64,000 bases of DNA, from NCBI GenBank assembly GCA_963726295.1, contig CAVSBW010000006.1:41938-105937 (forward strand), read 5' to 3'. Positions 16,315 to 24,242 of this stretch are shown here, piece after piece (positions within the stretch are counted from its first letter, which is position 1; each line of letters opens with the position of its first letter). This DNA is from DASSQJ01 sp963726295. GTDB lineage: Bacteria; Actinomycetota; Actinomycetes; Actinomycetales; Dermatophilaceae. Made by a program: the position numbers and the translations under genes. The notes beneath the pieces are model-generated. The model saw nothing but the letters and a program-made list of their open reading frames with translations, did not search any database and was not told the origin of the DNA.

Positions 16315-18834
16315 TCAGCCCTCGCCGGCCTCCGCAGCGACCACGGGCAGCTCGATCCCGCGCGAGTGCGGGGTGCCCTGGAAGGTGAACGTGTCGTCCT
16401 TGCCCTCGCCGGTGGCGTCGACCGCGACGATCTCGCCGGACTTCAGCTCGCCGAAGAGGATCTTCTCCGAGAGCACGTCCTCGATCTCGCGTTGGATCGT
16501 GCGTCGCAGCGGGCGGGCACCGAGCACCGGGTCGTAGCCCTTGCTGGCGAGGAGGTTCTTCGCCGCCGGGGTGAGCTCCATGCCCATGTCCTTGTCCTTG
16601 AGCCGCTTGTCGAGCTTGGCGATCTCGAGGTCGACGATCTGGACGATCTCGGACTGCGAGAGCTGCGGGAAGACGATGGTGTCGTCGACCCGGTTGAGGA
16701 ACTCGGGACGGAAGTGCTGCTTGAGCTCGTCGATGACCTTGTTCTTCATCCGGTCGTAGTCGGACCGGGTGTCGGGGCCGGCCGAGAAGCCGAGCGAGCC
16801 CTTGGAGATGTCACGGGTGCCGAGGTTGGTCGTCATGATGATGACGGTGTTCTTGAAGTCGACCACCCGACCCTGGGAGTCGGTGAGCCGGCCATCCTCG
16901 AGCACCTGCAGCAGCGAGTTGAAGATCTCCGGGTGGGCCTTCTCGACCTCGTCGAAGAGCACCACCGAGAACGGCTTGCGCCGCACCTTCTCGGTGAGCT
17001 GGCCGCCCTCCTCGTACCCGACGTAGCCGGGAGGCGACCCGAACAGCCGCGAGACGGTGTGCTTCTCGCTGTACTCCGACATGTCGAGCTGGATGAGGCT
17101 GTCCTCGTCGCCGAAGAGGAACTCCGCGAGCGTCTTGGCCAGCTCGGTCTTCCCGACCCCGGTGGGGCCGGCGAAGATGAACGAGCCACCGGGACGGCGC
17201 GGGTCCTTCAGGCCGGCTCGCGTGCGGCGGATCGCCTGCGAGAGCGCCTTGATCGCGTCGTCCATGCCGACGACCCGCTTGTGCAGCTCGTCCTCCATGT
17301 GGAGCAGCCGGCTGGACTCCTCCTCGGTGAGCTTGAACACCGGGATGCCGGTGGACGCGGCGAGGACCTCGGCGATGAGCTCCTCGTCGACCTCGGCGAT
17401 GACGTCCATGTCGCCGGACTTCCACTCGGCCTCGCGCTTGGCCTTCTCGTTCCGCAGGTTCTTCTCGTCGTCGCGCAGCCGCGCGGCCTTCTCGAAGTCC
17501 TGCCCGTCGATCGCGGACTCCTTCTCGCGGACGACGGCGGCGATCTTCTCGTCGAACTCGCGCAGGTCCGGCGGAGCGGTCATCCGTCGGATGCGCAGCC
17601 GGGCCCCGGCCTCGTCGATGAGGTCGATCGCCTTGTCCGGGAGGAAGCGGTCGTTGACGTACCGGTCGGCCATGTTGGCGGCCGCGACGAGCGCACCGTC
17701 GGTGATGGACACCCGGTGGTGCGCCTCGTAGCGGTCACGCAGGCCCTTGAGGATCTCGATGGCGTGCGCGAGCGTCGGCTCGGCGACCTGGATCGGCTGG
17801 AAGCGGCGCTCGAGCGCGGCGTCCTTCTCGATGTGCTTGCGGTACTCGTCAAGAGTCGTGGCCCCGATGACCTGGAGCTCGCCACGGGCCAGCATCGGCT
17901 TGAGGATGCTGGCAGCGTCGATGGCGCCCTCGGCCGCGCCGGCCCCGACGAGGGTGTGGATCTCGTCGATGAACAGGACGATGTCGCCGCGGGTGCGGAT
18001 CTCCTTGAGGACCTTCTTCAGCCGCTCCTCGAAGTCACCGCGGTAGCGGCTGCCGGCGACGAGCGCGCCGAGGTCGAGGGTGTAGAGCTGCTTGTCCTTG
18101 AGGGTCTCGGGCACCTCGCCCTTGACGACGTCCTGCGCCAGACCCTCGACGACGGCGGTCTTGCCGACACCGGGCTCGCCGATGAGGACGGGGTTGTTCT
18201 TGGTGCGGCGGGAGAGCACCTGCATCACCCGCTCGATCTCCTTCTCGCGCCCGATGACCGGGTCGAGCTTGCCCTCGCGGGCGGCCTGGGTGAGGTTGCG
18301 GCCGAACTGGTCGAGAACCAGCGAGCCCGCCGGGGTGCCCTCGGCCGGACCGCCCTGGGAGGCACCGGCGCCCTGCGCGGCGCCCTCCTTGCCACCCTGG
18401 TAGCCGGAGATGAGCTGGATGACCTGCTGGCGCACGCGCGAGAGGTCGGCGCCGAGCTTGACCAGCACCTGGGCGGCCACGCCCTCGCCCTCACGGATGA
18501 GGCCGAGGAGGATGTGCTCGGTGCCGATGTAGTTGTGGCCGAGCTGGAGCGCCTCGCGCAGGCTCAGCTCGAGGACCTTCTTGGCGCGCGGCGTGAACGG
18601 GATGTGACCGGTCGGAGCCTGCTGGCCCTGGCCGATGATCTCCTGCACCTGCTCGCGGACGGCCTCGAGGCTGATGCCGAGGCTCTCCAGGGCCTTGCTC
18701 GCGACGCCCTCGCCCTCGTGGATGAGGCCGAGGAGGATGTGCTCGGTCCCGATGTAGTTGTGGTTGAGACCGCGCGCCTCCTCCTGCGCGAGCACGACGA
18801 CGCGGCGTGCGCGGTCGGTGAACCGTTCGAACAT
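16315..18834 (-). CDS. clpC: ATP-dependent Clp protease ATPase subunit ClpC
   Basis: 839 aa from ATG 18834 (MFERFTDRAR). Two Clp-N repeats (each with NYIGTEHILLGLI) in about residues 1-145, a first AAA module with GEPGVGKT near 210, a UVR/M-domain coiled coil (about 420-455), and a second AAA module with GPTGVGKT near 545. It is a hexameric unfoldase that feeds substrates to ClpP and is essential in mycobacteria. The length is standard. A frame extends 40 codons upstream but lacks family similarity. Single-gene unit with its own terminator. lsr2 and lysS, its neighbours in M. tuberculosis, lie 12 kb to the right here. Confidence 0.97.
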   Translation of the reverse strand: MFERFTDRARRVVVLAQEEARGLNHNYIGTEHILLGLIHEGEGVASKALESLGISLEAVREQVQEIIGQGQQAPTGHIPFTPRAKKVLELSLREALQLGHNYIGTEHILLGLIREGEGVAAQVLVKLGADLSRVRQQVIQLISGYQGGKEGAAQGAGASQGGPAEGTPAGSLVLDQFGRNLTQAAREGKLDPVIGREKEIERVMQVLSRRTKNNPVLIGEPGVGKTAVVEGLAQDVVKGEVPETLKDKQLYTLDLGALVAGSRYRGDFEERLKKVLKEIRTRGDIVLFIDEIHTLVGAGAAEGAIDAASILKPMLARGELQVIGATTLDEYRKHIEKDAALERRFQPIQVAEPTLAHAIEILKGLRDRYEAHHRVSITDGALVAAANMADRYVNDRFLPDKAIDLIDEAGARLRIRRMTAPPDLREFDEKIAAVVREKESAIDGQDFEKAARLRDDEKNLRNEKAKREAEWKSGDMDVIAEVDEELIAEVLAASTGIPVFKLTEEESSRLLHMEDELHKRVVGMDDAIKALSQAIRRTRAGLKDPRRPGGSFIFAGPTGVGKTELAKTLAEFLFGDEDSLIQLDMSEYSEKHTVSRLFGSPPGYVGYEEGGQLTEKVRRKPFSVVLFDEVEKAHPEIFNSLLQVLEDGRLTDSQGRVVDFKNTVIIMTTNLGTRDISKGSLGFSAGPDTRSDYDRMKNKVIDELKQHFRPEFLNRVDDTIVFPQLSQSEIVQIVDLEIAKLDKRLKDKDMGMELTPAAKNLLASKGYDPVLGARPLRRTIQREIEDVLSEKILFGELKSGEIVAVDATGEGKDDTFTFQGTPHSRGIELPVVAAEAGEG

Positions 18835-19173
18835 GGTGCTACTCCTGACGTCGAGTCCCCTCGATGCTAGTCGCGCCACCTGAGTTCGCGCGGTCCCTGT
18901 CTGGAACCGGCACCCGGTGGCGCGTCCTACGGGGGGTCCAACGCGGGAGCGCACCCGTGGTGTTCCGGGCCCGGACAGCGTTCGCCACCAGCGGACACGT
19001 CCTCCGATCCGGGCGGCACTTTCCCTCCGGATGCCGGAACCTTCACTTAGCGACGCCTTCGCTTCCCGTCGTTCGGTGAAGGTTGCCGGTGCCTGCTGAC
19101 GGTTCGGTCCGTTCGGGACCTCACGGGTCCGGATGGCGTCGTCGGCCGTGCACCCCCCGCCCCGAGGTGGCCC
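18835..19173. other. clpC upstream region with a dispersed repeat
   Basis: 339 bp with no gene I can support. The first part upstream of clpC contains TAGCAT (minus strand, near 18865-18870) as a possible -10 element. The right half holds repeat family 2 copy 1 (19015-19089), downstream of the 19174 gene. Confidence 0.55.
19015..19089 (+). repeat. Dispersed palindromic repeat family 2, copy 1
   Basis: 75 bp. It matches the reverse complement of 59506-59579: 36 of the first 40 bases agree and the 22-bp core 19025-19046 is identical. Inverted arms CCGGAACCTTCAC (19034-19046) and GTGAAGGTTGCCGG (19076-19089) pair with a single bulged base. It lies between genes, past the 3' end of a minus-strand gene. 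Confidence 0.75.
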
Positions 19174-19662
19174 TCAGCCGCCGCGGACCTCGTCCGCCAC
19201 GACGGTCATCCGCAGCACGCTCTGCCCGCCCTTGCGGGAGTCGACGAGCACGGGCATCCCCGGGCGGGCCACGTCGAACCAGAACGTGTCCACCGCGTCA
19301 CCCTGGCCCACGGTGTAGCGGACGCAGTCGAGGTCGCCTAGGGGATGCTCGAGCCGCACCCGCTCGGCGACCGTGCGGTCTGCGGGGAACGAGGCGTGCT
19401 GCTGGAGCTCGAGCCAGCTGACCGGCGACACGTGGGGCTCGCCCACCGCCCGCCCGCGCTCGTCCACCGGTGTCCGGTTCTGGACGGCGCCGTCAGAGCC
19501 GCACTCGGTGTACCGCACCGTCCGGGTCGACCCCGGCGCGCCGGCGGGCTCGGTGAGCACCACGAGGGTGCGGCCCTCGGCGGTGCCCTCGCGGATCTCG
19601 TCGGCGGAGTACGGCGTCGGCAGGTGGTCGGGGTCGAGCAGGTGCGGGTCGGTCGTCGGCAC
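19174..19662 (-). CDS. Conserved-looking hypothetical protein
   Basis: 162 aa from ATG 19662. I do not recognise a family. The sequence is soluble, without signal peptide or membrane segment, and looks beta-rich (repeated TVRYTE, DCVRYTVGQGDAVDTFWFD, PVLVDSRKGGQSVLRMTVV strands), which would suit a small barrel or lipocalin-like fold, but this is only an impression. It starts 23 bp after the end of the Nei glycosylase gene on the same strand, so co-transcription is likely. Repeat family 2 lies downstream. Confidence 0.7.
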   Translation of the reverse strand: MPTTDPHLLDPDHLPTPYSADEIREGTAEGRTLVVLTEPAGAPGSTRTVRYTECGSDGAVQNRTPVDERGRAVGEPHVSPVSWLELQQHASFPADRTVAERVRLEHPLGDLDCVRYTVGQGDAVDTFWFDVARPGMPVLVDSRKGGQSVLRMTVVADEVRGG

Positions 19663-19685
19663 GGTTCCTGCCTACCAGAACACGG

Positions 19686-20522
19686 TCAGCGACGGCGCTG
19701 GCAGCGGCCGCACCAGAAGAGGTTGCGGCCGGCGACCACCCGGGTGCGGATGCGCGAGCCGCACACCAGGCACGGCGACCCGTCGCGCTTGTAGACGTAC
19801 GACGTGCGCTCGAGCACGTGCGGCACCTCGCCGCGGCCGAGCGCGGCCTCGACGTCCTCGACCTGCTCGGCGACGGTGACGATGCGGCCGGTCGCGACCC
19901 CGAGGGGCAGCAGCCGCACGAGGTCGTCCCAGACCAGCCGCCACGACGCCCTGCGGAACACCCGACCCTCCGTGAACGGCGAGAGCCGGTGTCGGAAGAG
20001 CACCTCGGAGCGGTAGACGTTGCCGACGCCCGCGAGCACCGACTGGTCCATGAGCAGCTCGCCGATGCTGCGCGAGGAGCGGTGGATGCGCGTCCAGGCC
20101 CGCTGGGGGTCACCGTCGACGGCGTTCGGGCGCAGCGGGTCGGGGCCGAGCCGGGCCATGACCGCCTCCACCTCCTCGGGCGTCACGAGGGAGCAGAGGT
20201 TGGGCCCGCGCAGGTCGGCGACATGCTCGTCGGTGACCAGCCGCATCCGGACGGCGCCGACGGCCGGCACCTCGGCGGTCCACTCCCGTTCGTCGATGGT
20301 GAAGGTGCCGATGAGGCCGAGGTGCACGTGCACCCAGCGCTCGCCGTCGAACTCGAGGAAGAGGTGCTTGCCGCGGCTCGTCGCGCCGACGAGCTCGCGG
20401 CCGCTCACCTGGGCCGCTCCGTCCTCGAACCGCCCCTGCGGGCTGGTGACCGCGGGACGGGTGCCGGAGAACGCGGAGTGGAGGTCGCGCGCCAGCGCGT
20501 ACAGCGTGTGGCCCTCGGGCAT
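19686..20522 (-). CDS. nei: Fpg/Nei family DNA glycosylase (endonuclease VIII-like)
   Basis: 278 aa. It begins MPEGHTLYALAR: after removal of Met, Pro becomes the N-terminal nucleophile and Glu the general acid. PEGH points to the Nei branch rather than Fpg (PELP). The central helix-two-turn-helix has MDQSVLAGVGNVYRSEVLF, and the C-terminal zinc finger has CLVCGSRIRTRVVAGR with a second pair CGRC. It excises oxidised bases and nicks the strand by beta/delta elimination. Mycobacteria carry two such Nei proteins; this resembles the second type. Divergent from the LLM oxidoreductase gene, with a 65-bp gap. Confidence 0.92.
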   Translation of the reverse strand: MPEGHTLYALARDLHSAFSGTRPAVTSPQGRFEDGAAQVSGRELVGATSRGKHLFLEFDGERWVHVHLGLIGTFTIDEREWTAEVPAVGAVRMRLVTDEHVADLRGPNLCSLVTPEEVEAVMARLGPDPLRPNAVDGDPQRAWTRIHRSSRSIGELLMDQSVLAGVGNVYRSEVLFRHRLSPFTEGRVFRRASWRLVWDDLVRLLPLGVATGRIVTVAEQVEDVEAALGRGEVPHVLERTSYVYKRDGSPCLVCGSRIRTRVVAGRNLFWCGRCQRRR

Positions 20523-20587
20523 GCGGGCAGCCTAGGTGCAGGCTCCGACGCCGGCCGAGCGTGGGTGCGCGGGGGCAGACTGGGGCG

Positions 20588-21466
20588 ATGCTCACCGTCG
20601 GCGCGATCTTCCGTCCCACGCTGGCTCCGGAGGAGCTCGTCCCGGCTGCGCGAGCCGCGGAGGACGCAGGCGTGGCCCAGCTGTGGCTCTGGGAGGACTG
20701 CTTCGCCGAGGGTGGGGTCTCCGCGGCCGCGGCGGCCCTCGGCGCCACGTCCCGCCTGCAGGTCGCCATCGGCGTGCTGCCGGTGCCGCTGCGCAACGTC
20801 GCCCTGACCGCGATGGAGCTCGCGACGCTGGACCGGCTCTTCCCCGGGCGCCTCGTGGCCGGCCTCGGGCACGGTGTCCAGTCGTGGATGGCGCAGGTCG
20901 GGGCCCGGGCCGCGTCACCGCTGACGCTGCTGCGCGAGTACACCGAAGCGCTGCGACGGCTCCTCGACGGAGACGCGGTGACGACCCGCGGCGACTACGT
21001 CTCCCTGGACGACGTGCGCCTGGCCTGGCCGCCGCTCGAGACGATGCGGCTGCACCTCGCCGGGGAGGGGCCCCGAACCGTCGACCTCGTCGGTGAGGTG
21101 GGCGACGGCCTCGTCGTGCCGGGCGGCTACGACCCGGCCCGGCTCCGCGCGGTCGTCGGCCGGGTCCGCGATGCCGCCGAGCGCGCCGGGCGCGAGCGCT
21201 CGCCCGTGGTCACGAACTTCCTGCCGTGCGCGTTCGGCCCCGACGGGCCGGCCCGCATCGCAGCCCGGCGGGCGGCCCTCGGTGCGCCGGTCGACGCGCC
21301 ACCCTCGGAGCTGTACGGGGACCCAGCCGCGGTGGCGGAGGGCCTGGCGGCGTTCGCGGCCGCCGGTGTCGACACGGTGGCGCTGCTGCCCGTCGACGAT
21401 CGCCTCGACACCCAGAGCTTCATGGCCGCCGCCGGAGAGGTGGCGGCGCTGGTGGCCCCCGGCTGA
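20588..21466 (+). CDS. LLM class (F420-type) flavin-dependent oxidoreductase
   Basis: 292 aa from ATG 20588; an ATG nine codons earlier is less likely. TIM-barrel of the luciferase-like monooxygenase family: GAIFRPTLAPEELVPAARAAEDAG at the start, LWLWEDCF, ATLDRLFPGRLVAGLGHG and a late GDPAAVAEGLAAFAAAGVDTV. The actinobacterial forms usually bind cofactor F420 rather than FMN and reduce or oxidise small organic substrates. The cofactor is inferred from family. It is a single-gene unit convergent with ku. Confidence 0.88.
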   Translation: MLTVGAIFRPTLAPEELVPAARAAEDAGVAQLWLWEDCFAEGGVSAAAAALGATSRLQVAIGVLPVPLRNVALTAMELATLDRLFPGRLVAGLGHGVQSWMAQVGARAASPLTLLREYTEALRRLLDGDAVTTRGDYVSLDDVRLAWPPLETMRLHLAGEGPRTVDLVGEVGDGLVVPGGYDPARLRAVVGRVRDAAERAGRERSPVVTNFLPCAFGPDGPARIAARRAALGAPVDAPPSELYGDPAAVAEGLAAFAAAGVDTVALLPVDDRLDTQSFMAAAGEVAALVAPG

Positions 21467-21554
21467 GGGCCGGGGCCTGCCGCCGCACAGCGCCGCCGCA
21501 CCCCGCCGACCGCGTGCCGGGACACGCGCTCGGGAGGCCACAAGAGGGGAGGGG

Positions 21555-22481
21555 TCAGCTCGCCTTCTTCTCCTGCTTCTTCGCGGTCTTCTTGGGGTCG
21601 GTCTTCTTCGTGGTCGTCTTCGCGGCCGCGGACTTCGTCGAGCCGGAATTCTTGGCGGCGGACTTGGTCGCAGGCGCCTTCTTCTCGGCGGTCGGCGCCT
21701 CGCCGCGAGCCGCCTTGGCCTTCTCGACCGACCGCGAGAGCGCAGCCAGCAGGTCGACGACCTCGCCGCCCTCGTCCTCCTCCACCGGTGGCGCCTGGAC
21801 CTCGCCGCCCTCGACCTTGGCCCGCACCAGCTCCTTGACGGCGATGGCGTAGTCGTCCTCGTAGTCGCCCGGGTCGAAGTCCCCGGCGAGCTGGTCGATG
21901 AGGACCTTCGCCATGTCCATCTCCTGCTTCGTGGCGTGCTGCTCCTCGTCGACCGAGGCGAAGTCCGCGCCACGGATCTCGTCGGGCCACAGCATGGTCT
22001 GCATGACGATGACGCCGTCGCGCACGCGGAGCACGGCCATCGTCATCCGGGTGCGGATCGAGACGGTGACCACCGCCATCCGCTTCTCCTTCTCGAGCGC
22101 GTCGCGGAGCAGGACGTAGGGCTTGGTCGCGGTCTTGTCGGGCTCGAGGTAGTACGACTTGTCGAGCCACATCGGGTCGATCTGGTCCTCGGGAACGAAC
22201 TTGGTGACGCCGATCTCCTTGGACGTCTTCGACGGCAGGTCGGAGAAGTCGTCGTCGGTGAGCACGACCATCTCGCCGTCCTCGGTCTCGTAGCCCTTGG
22301 CGATGTCGTCGTACGAGACCTCCTCGTTGTCGATCGAGCAGAACCGCCGGTAGCGGATGCGGCCGCCGTCCTCGCGGTGGACCTGCCGGAACTGCACGTC
22401 GTGGTTCTCGGTGGCCGAGTACAGCTTCACGGGCACGTTGACGAGGCCGAAGGAGACCGCGCCCTTCCAGATCGCGCGCAT
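21555..22481 (-). CDS. ku: Ku protein (non-homologous end joining)
   Basis: 308 aa. MRAIWKGAVSFGLVNVPVKLYSATE is the standard bacterial Ku start, followed by the beta-barrel core (to about residue 255, with IRYRRFCSIDNEEV and DPMWLDKSYYLEPD). The last ~55 residues are Lys/Ala/Thr-rich with KKTDPKKTAKKQEKKAS, the extended basic tail seen in many actinobacterial Ku proteins and linked to DNA threading. It forms a homodimeric ring on broken ends and recruits LigD. The ligase and polymerase parts of LigD are separate genes at 26110-27934, 3.6 kb away. Confidence 0.96.
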   Translation of the reverse strand: MRAIWKGAVSFGLVNVPVKLYSATENHDVQFRQVHREDGGRIRYRRFCSIDNEEVSYDDIAKGYETEDGEMVVLTDDDFSDLPSKTSKEIGVTKFVPEDQIDPMWLDKSYYLEPDKTATKPYVLLRDALEKEKRMAVVTVSIRTRMTMAVLRVRDGVIVMQTMLWPDEIRGADFASVDEEQHATKQEMDMAKVLIDQLAGDFDPGDYEDDYAIAVKELVRAKVEGGEVQAPPVEEDEGGEVVDLLAALSRSVEKAKAARGEAPTAEKKAPATKSAAKNSGSTKSAAAKTTTKKTDPKKTAKKQEKKAS

Positions 22482-22576
22482 CGCGAGTCACGTCCTTCCG
22501 TCGTCCGCCGGTGGTCGAGGCGGCACGTCGTCCCAGCGTACGGGCGCCGGGGACGCCGCGGGAGGGTCCCGCCGGG

Positions 22577-23152
22577 TCAGGTGCTCGCGAGCACCGCCGC
22601 GACGAGCGCGTCGAGCGGCTCGGGTGGTTGGTGCGGGTCGAGGCGCGCCGCCAGCCGCGCCGCGAGGCGGGCCTTGCGCCCCGAACCGGACCCCGCGAAC
22701 CGGTGCAGGGCCTCGCCGACGGGGCGCTCGCGCCACTGCGGCGTCCGGGTGAGCCGCTCGAACGCGGTCAGCTCGCCCATGGCGGCGACCTCGTCGACGA
22801 CGGTTGCGAGCCCCAGGGCGCGGAACAGCACGTCCTCGAGGTCGCGCTCGCAGACGAACACGCCGTGCCACCCCAGCTCCTCGGTCGTCTCGGCCCGGAC
22901 CCCCTGGCGGCGCAACGCCCCGACGGCGAACCGAACCTCACCACCGTCGACGAGCACGAGCACCCCGGGTCGGGGGCCACCGAGCCTCTCGAGGTGCCGG
23001 GCGAGGTTGGTGACCCCGTCCATGGGCACGATCTCTGCCGGCGCGGTGCGAGCTCGCAGCAGGGTGCGCACCACAAGGGCGTCGCTCTCGCCCTCGACGA
23101 GGACCACGGGAGCGGCCGGCGTCCCCGTCGGCCCGGCGTCGGCACGGATCAC
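22577..23152 (-). CDS. Stand-alone TOPRIM domain protein (OLD-nuclease C-terminal type)
   Basis: 191 aa from GTG 23152. VVLVEGESDALVVRTLL carries the TOPRIM Glu and ESDA pattern, and VLVDGGEV stands where the family DxD strand falls. The later WHGVFVCERDLEDVLFRALG and TRTPQWRERPVGEALHRFAG with SGRKARLA match the C-terminal half of OLD-type proteins. The ATPase half of OLD nucleases is missing, so this is a stand-alone form, known from other actinobacteria and of unproven role. A longer frame upstream has no similarity. It lies between ku and a membrane protein, close to other repair genes. Confidence 0.8.
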   Translation of the reverse strand: MIRADAGPTGTPAAPVVLVEGESDALVVRTLLRARTAPAEIVPMDGVTNLARHLERLGGPRPGVLVLVDGGEVRFAVGALRRQGVRAETTEELGWHGVFVCERDLEDVLFRALGLATVVDEVAAMGELTAFERLTRTPQWRERPVGEALHRFAGSGSGRKARLAARLAARLDPHQPPEPLDALVAAVLAST

Positions 23153-23238
23153 TCCGGCGACGCTAGCCGAGCCGGGCGGGCGCGGGGACGGGTGACGACC
23201 GGGGGACGCGGAACGCGCGTCCCCCGGCCGGATGAGCC

Positions 23239-24063
23239 TCACCGGGAAGTCGCACCCTCCGTGGCCCGTCGCCGCTCGATCGCCGGGCTTGCGAGGAGGG
23301 CAGCGGCAACCGCGAGGAGGCCGAGACCGGCGGGCCCGGGCGAGGCGTAGCCGTCCGGGTACACGGCCGCGAGCCCGCCCACGACGATGCAGACCACGGC
23401 GACCAGCCGGTCCCACCACGGCCGACGGGCGTCCACCGAGGCGAGGACGAGCGCGGCGAGCACGGCGAGCGACAGGCCGGTGAGGTCGTAGCGAAGCTCG
23501 GCATAGGTGCCCTCCCCGGGCAGGGTTCCTGACACGTCGAGGCCCGCGGTGGTGGTGGCCCACGCGACGAGCGGCGCGGCGGCGACGACGGTGACCACGG
23601 CAGGGAGCCGTCGTACGGTCAGCGGTTCCGACCAGAGCCGGCGGCGCCCCGGTGCCAGGAGGAGCCACGGCCCGACCCAGATGGCGGTGGAGACGACGAA
23701 CCGCACGAGGGCGGCGCTCATGCCCTCTTGGCCCTGCGGCGCCAACAGGTCGGTGGCGAGCCACACCACCTGTCCGGCGAGGAGGACGCGGACGGCGAAC
23801 ACGCTGCGTCCGCGGCTCAGCAGCACGGCCGCGGCGGCTCCGAGGGTGAGCACCTTGAACCCGCCGGCCGCGACCGCGGCGAAGCGCAGCGACGGGTCCG
23901 GGAGCTGGGCGGTGAGCGCGGCCACGGGCCCGAAACCGGACATCACGAGTGCCCACAGCGAGAGCAGCGCGTAGCCGCCGGTGAGGAGCAGGGCGCGGCT
24001 GCGCCGCAGCCGCGGCCGGCCCGGTGCGGCGTCGGCGGGGGACGGGGAGGTGGTGACGGACAT
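23239..24063 (-). CDS. Polytopic membrane protein of unknown function
   Basis: 274 aa from ATG 24063. A basic N-terminus (RPRLRRSR) is followed by about seven or eight hydrophobic segments, including ALLLTGGYALLSLWALVMSG, two central pairs, and a last one near LAVAAALLASPAIERRR. No enzymatic or transporter motif is visible. The gene faces away from a histidine kinase/response regulator pair across a 179-bp divergent promoter, so it is a plausible target of that system. Confidence 0.75.
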   Translation of the reverse strand: MSVTTSPSPADAAPGRPRLRRSRALLLTGGYALLSLWALVMSGFGPVAALTAQLPDPSLRFAAVAAGGFKVLTLGAAAAVLLSRGRSVFAVRVLLAGQVVWLATDLLAPQGQEGMSAALVRFVVSTAIWVGPWLLLAPGRRRLWSEPLTVRRLPAVVTVVAAAPLVAWATTTAGLDVSGTLPGEGTYAELRYDLTGLSLAVLAALVLASVDARRPWWDRLVAVVCIVVGGLAAVYPDGYASPGPAGLGLLAVAAALLASPAIERRRATEGATSR

Positions 24064-24242
24064 GGTGCTTCCCTTCCTCGGCGATCGGGTCCCCACCAGC
24101 GTCGAGCGGCGGGGTGCTCGACGCGTCCCTCCTCGGGCCCGATCGGACGCCGCGGGGGAGGACAGGGGTCATCCCCGGGCAGGACGGCGGTCGTCCACCG
24201 GGACGATGTCCGCGCGACGCGCGGAGCCCTACGCTCGGGGCC

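Noticed and set aside
16306..18870. 854-codon open frame on the plus strand opposite clpC
   Set aside because: Composition is a shadow of clpC (Leu/Asp/Val/Glu-rich), with no family similarity; clpC is certain.
18864..19099. Short plus-strand frames in the clpC upstream region
   Set aside because: They cross the family 2 palindrome, lack ribosome binding sites and overlap the likely clpC promoter.
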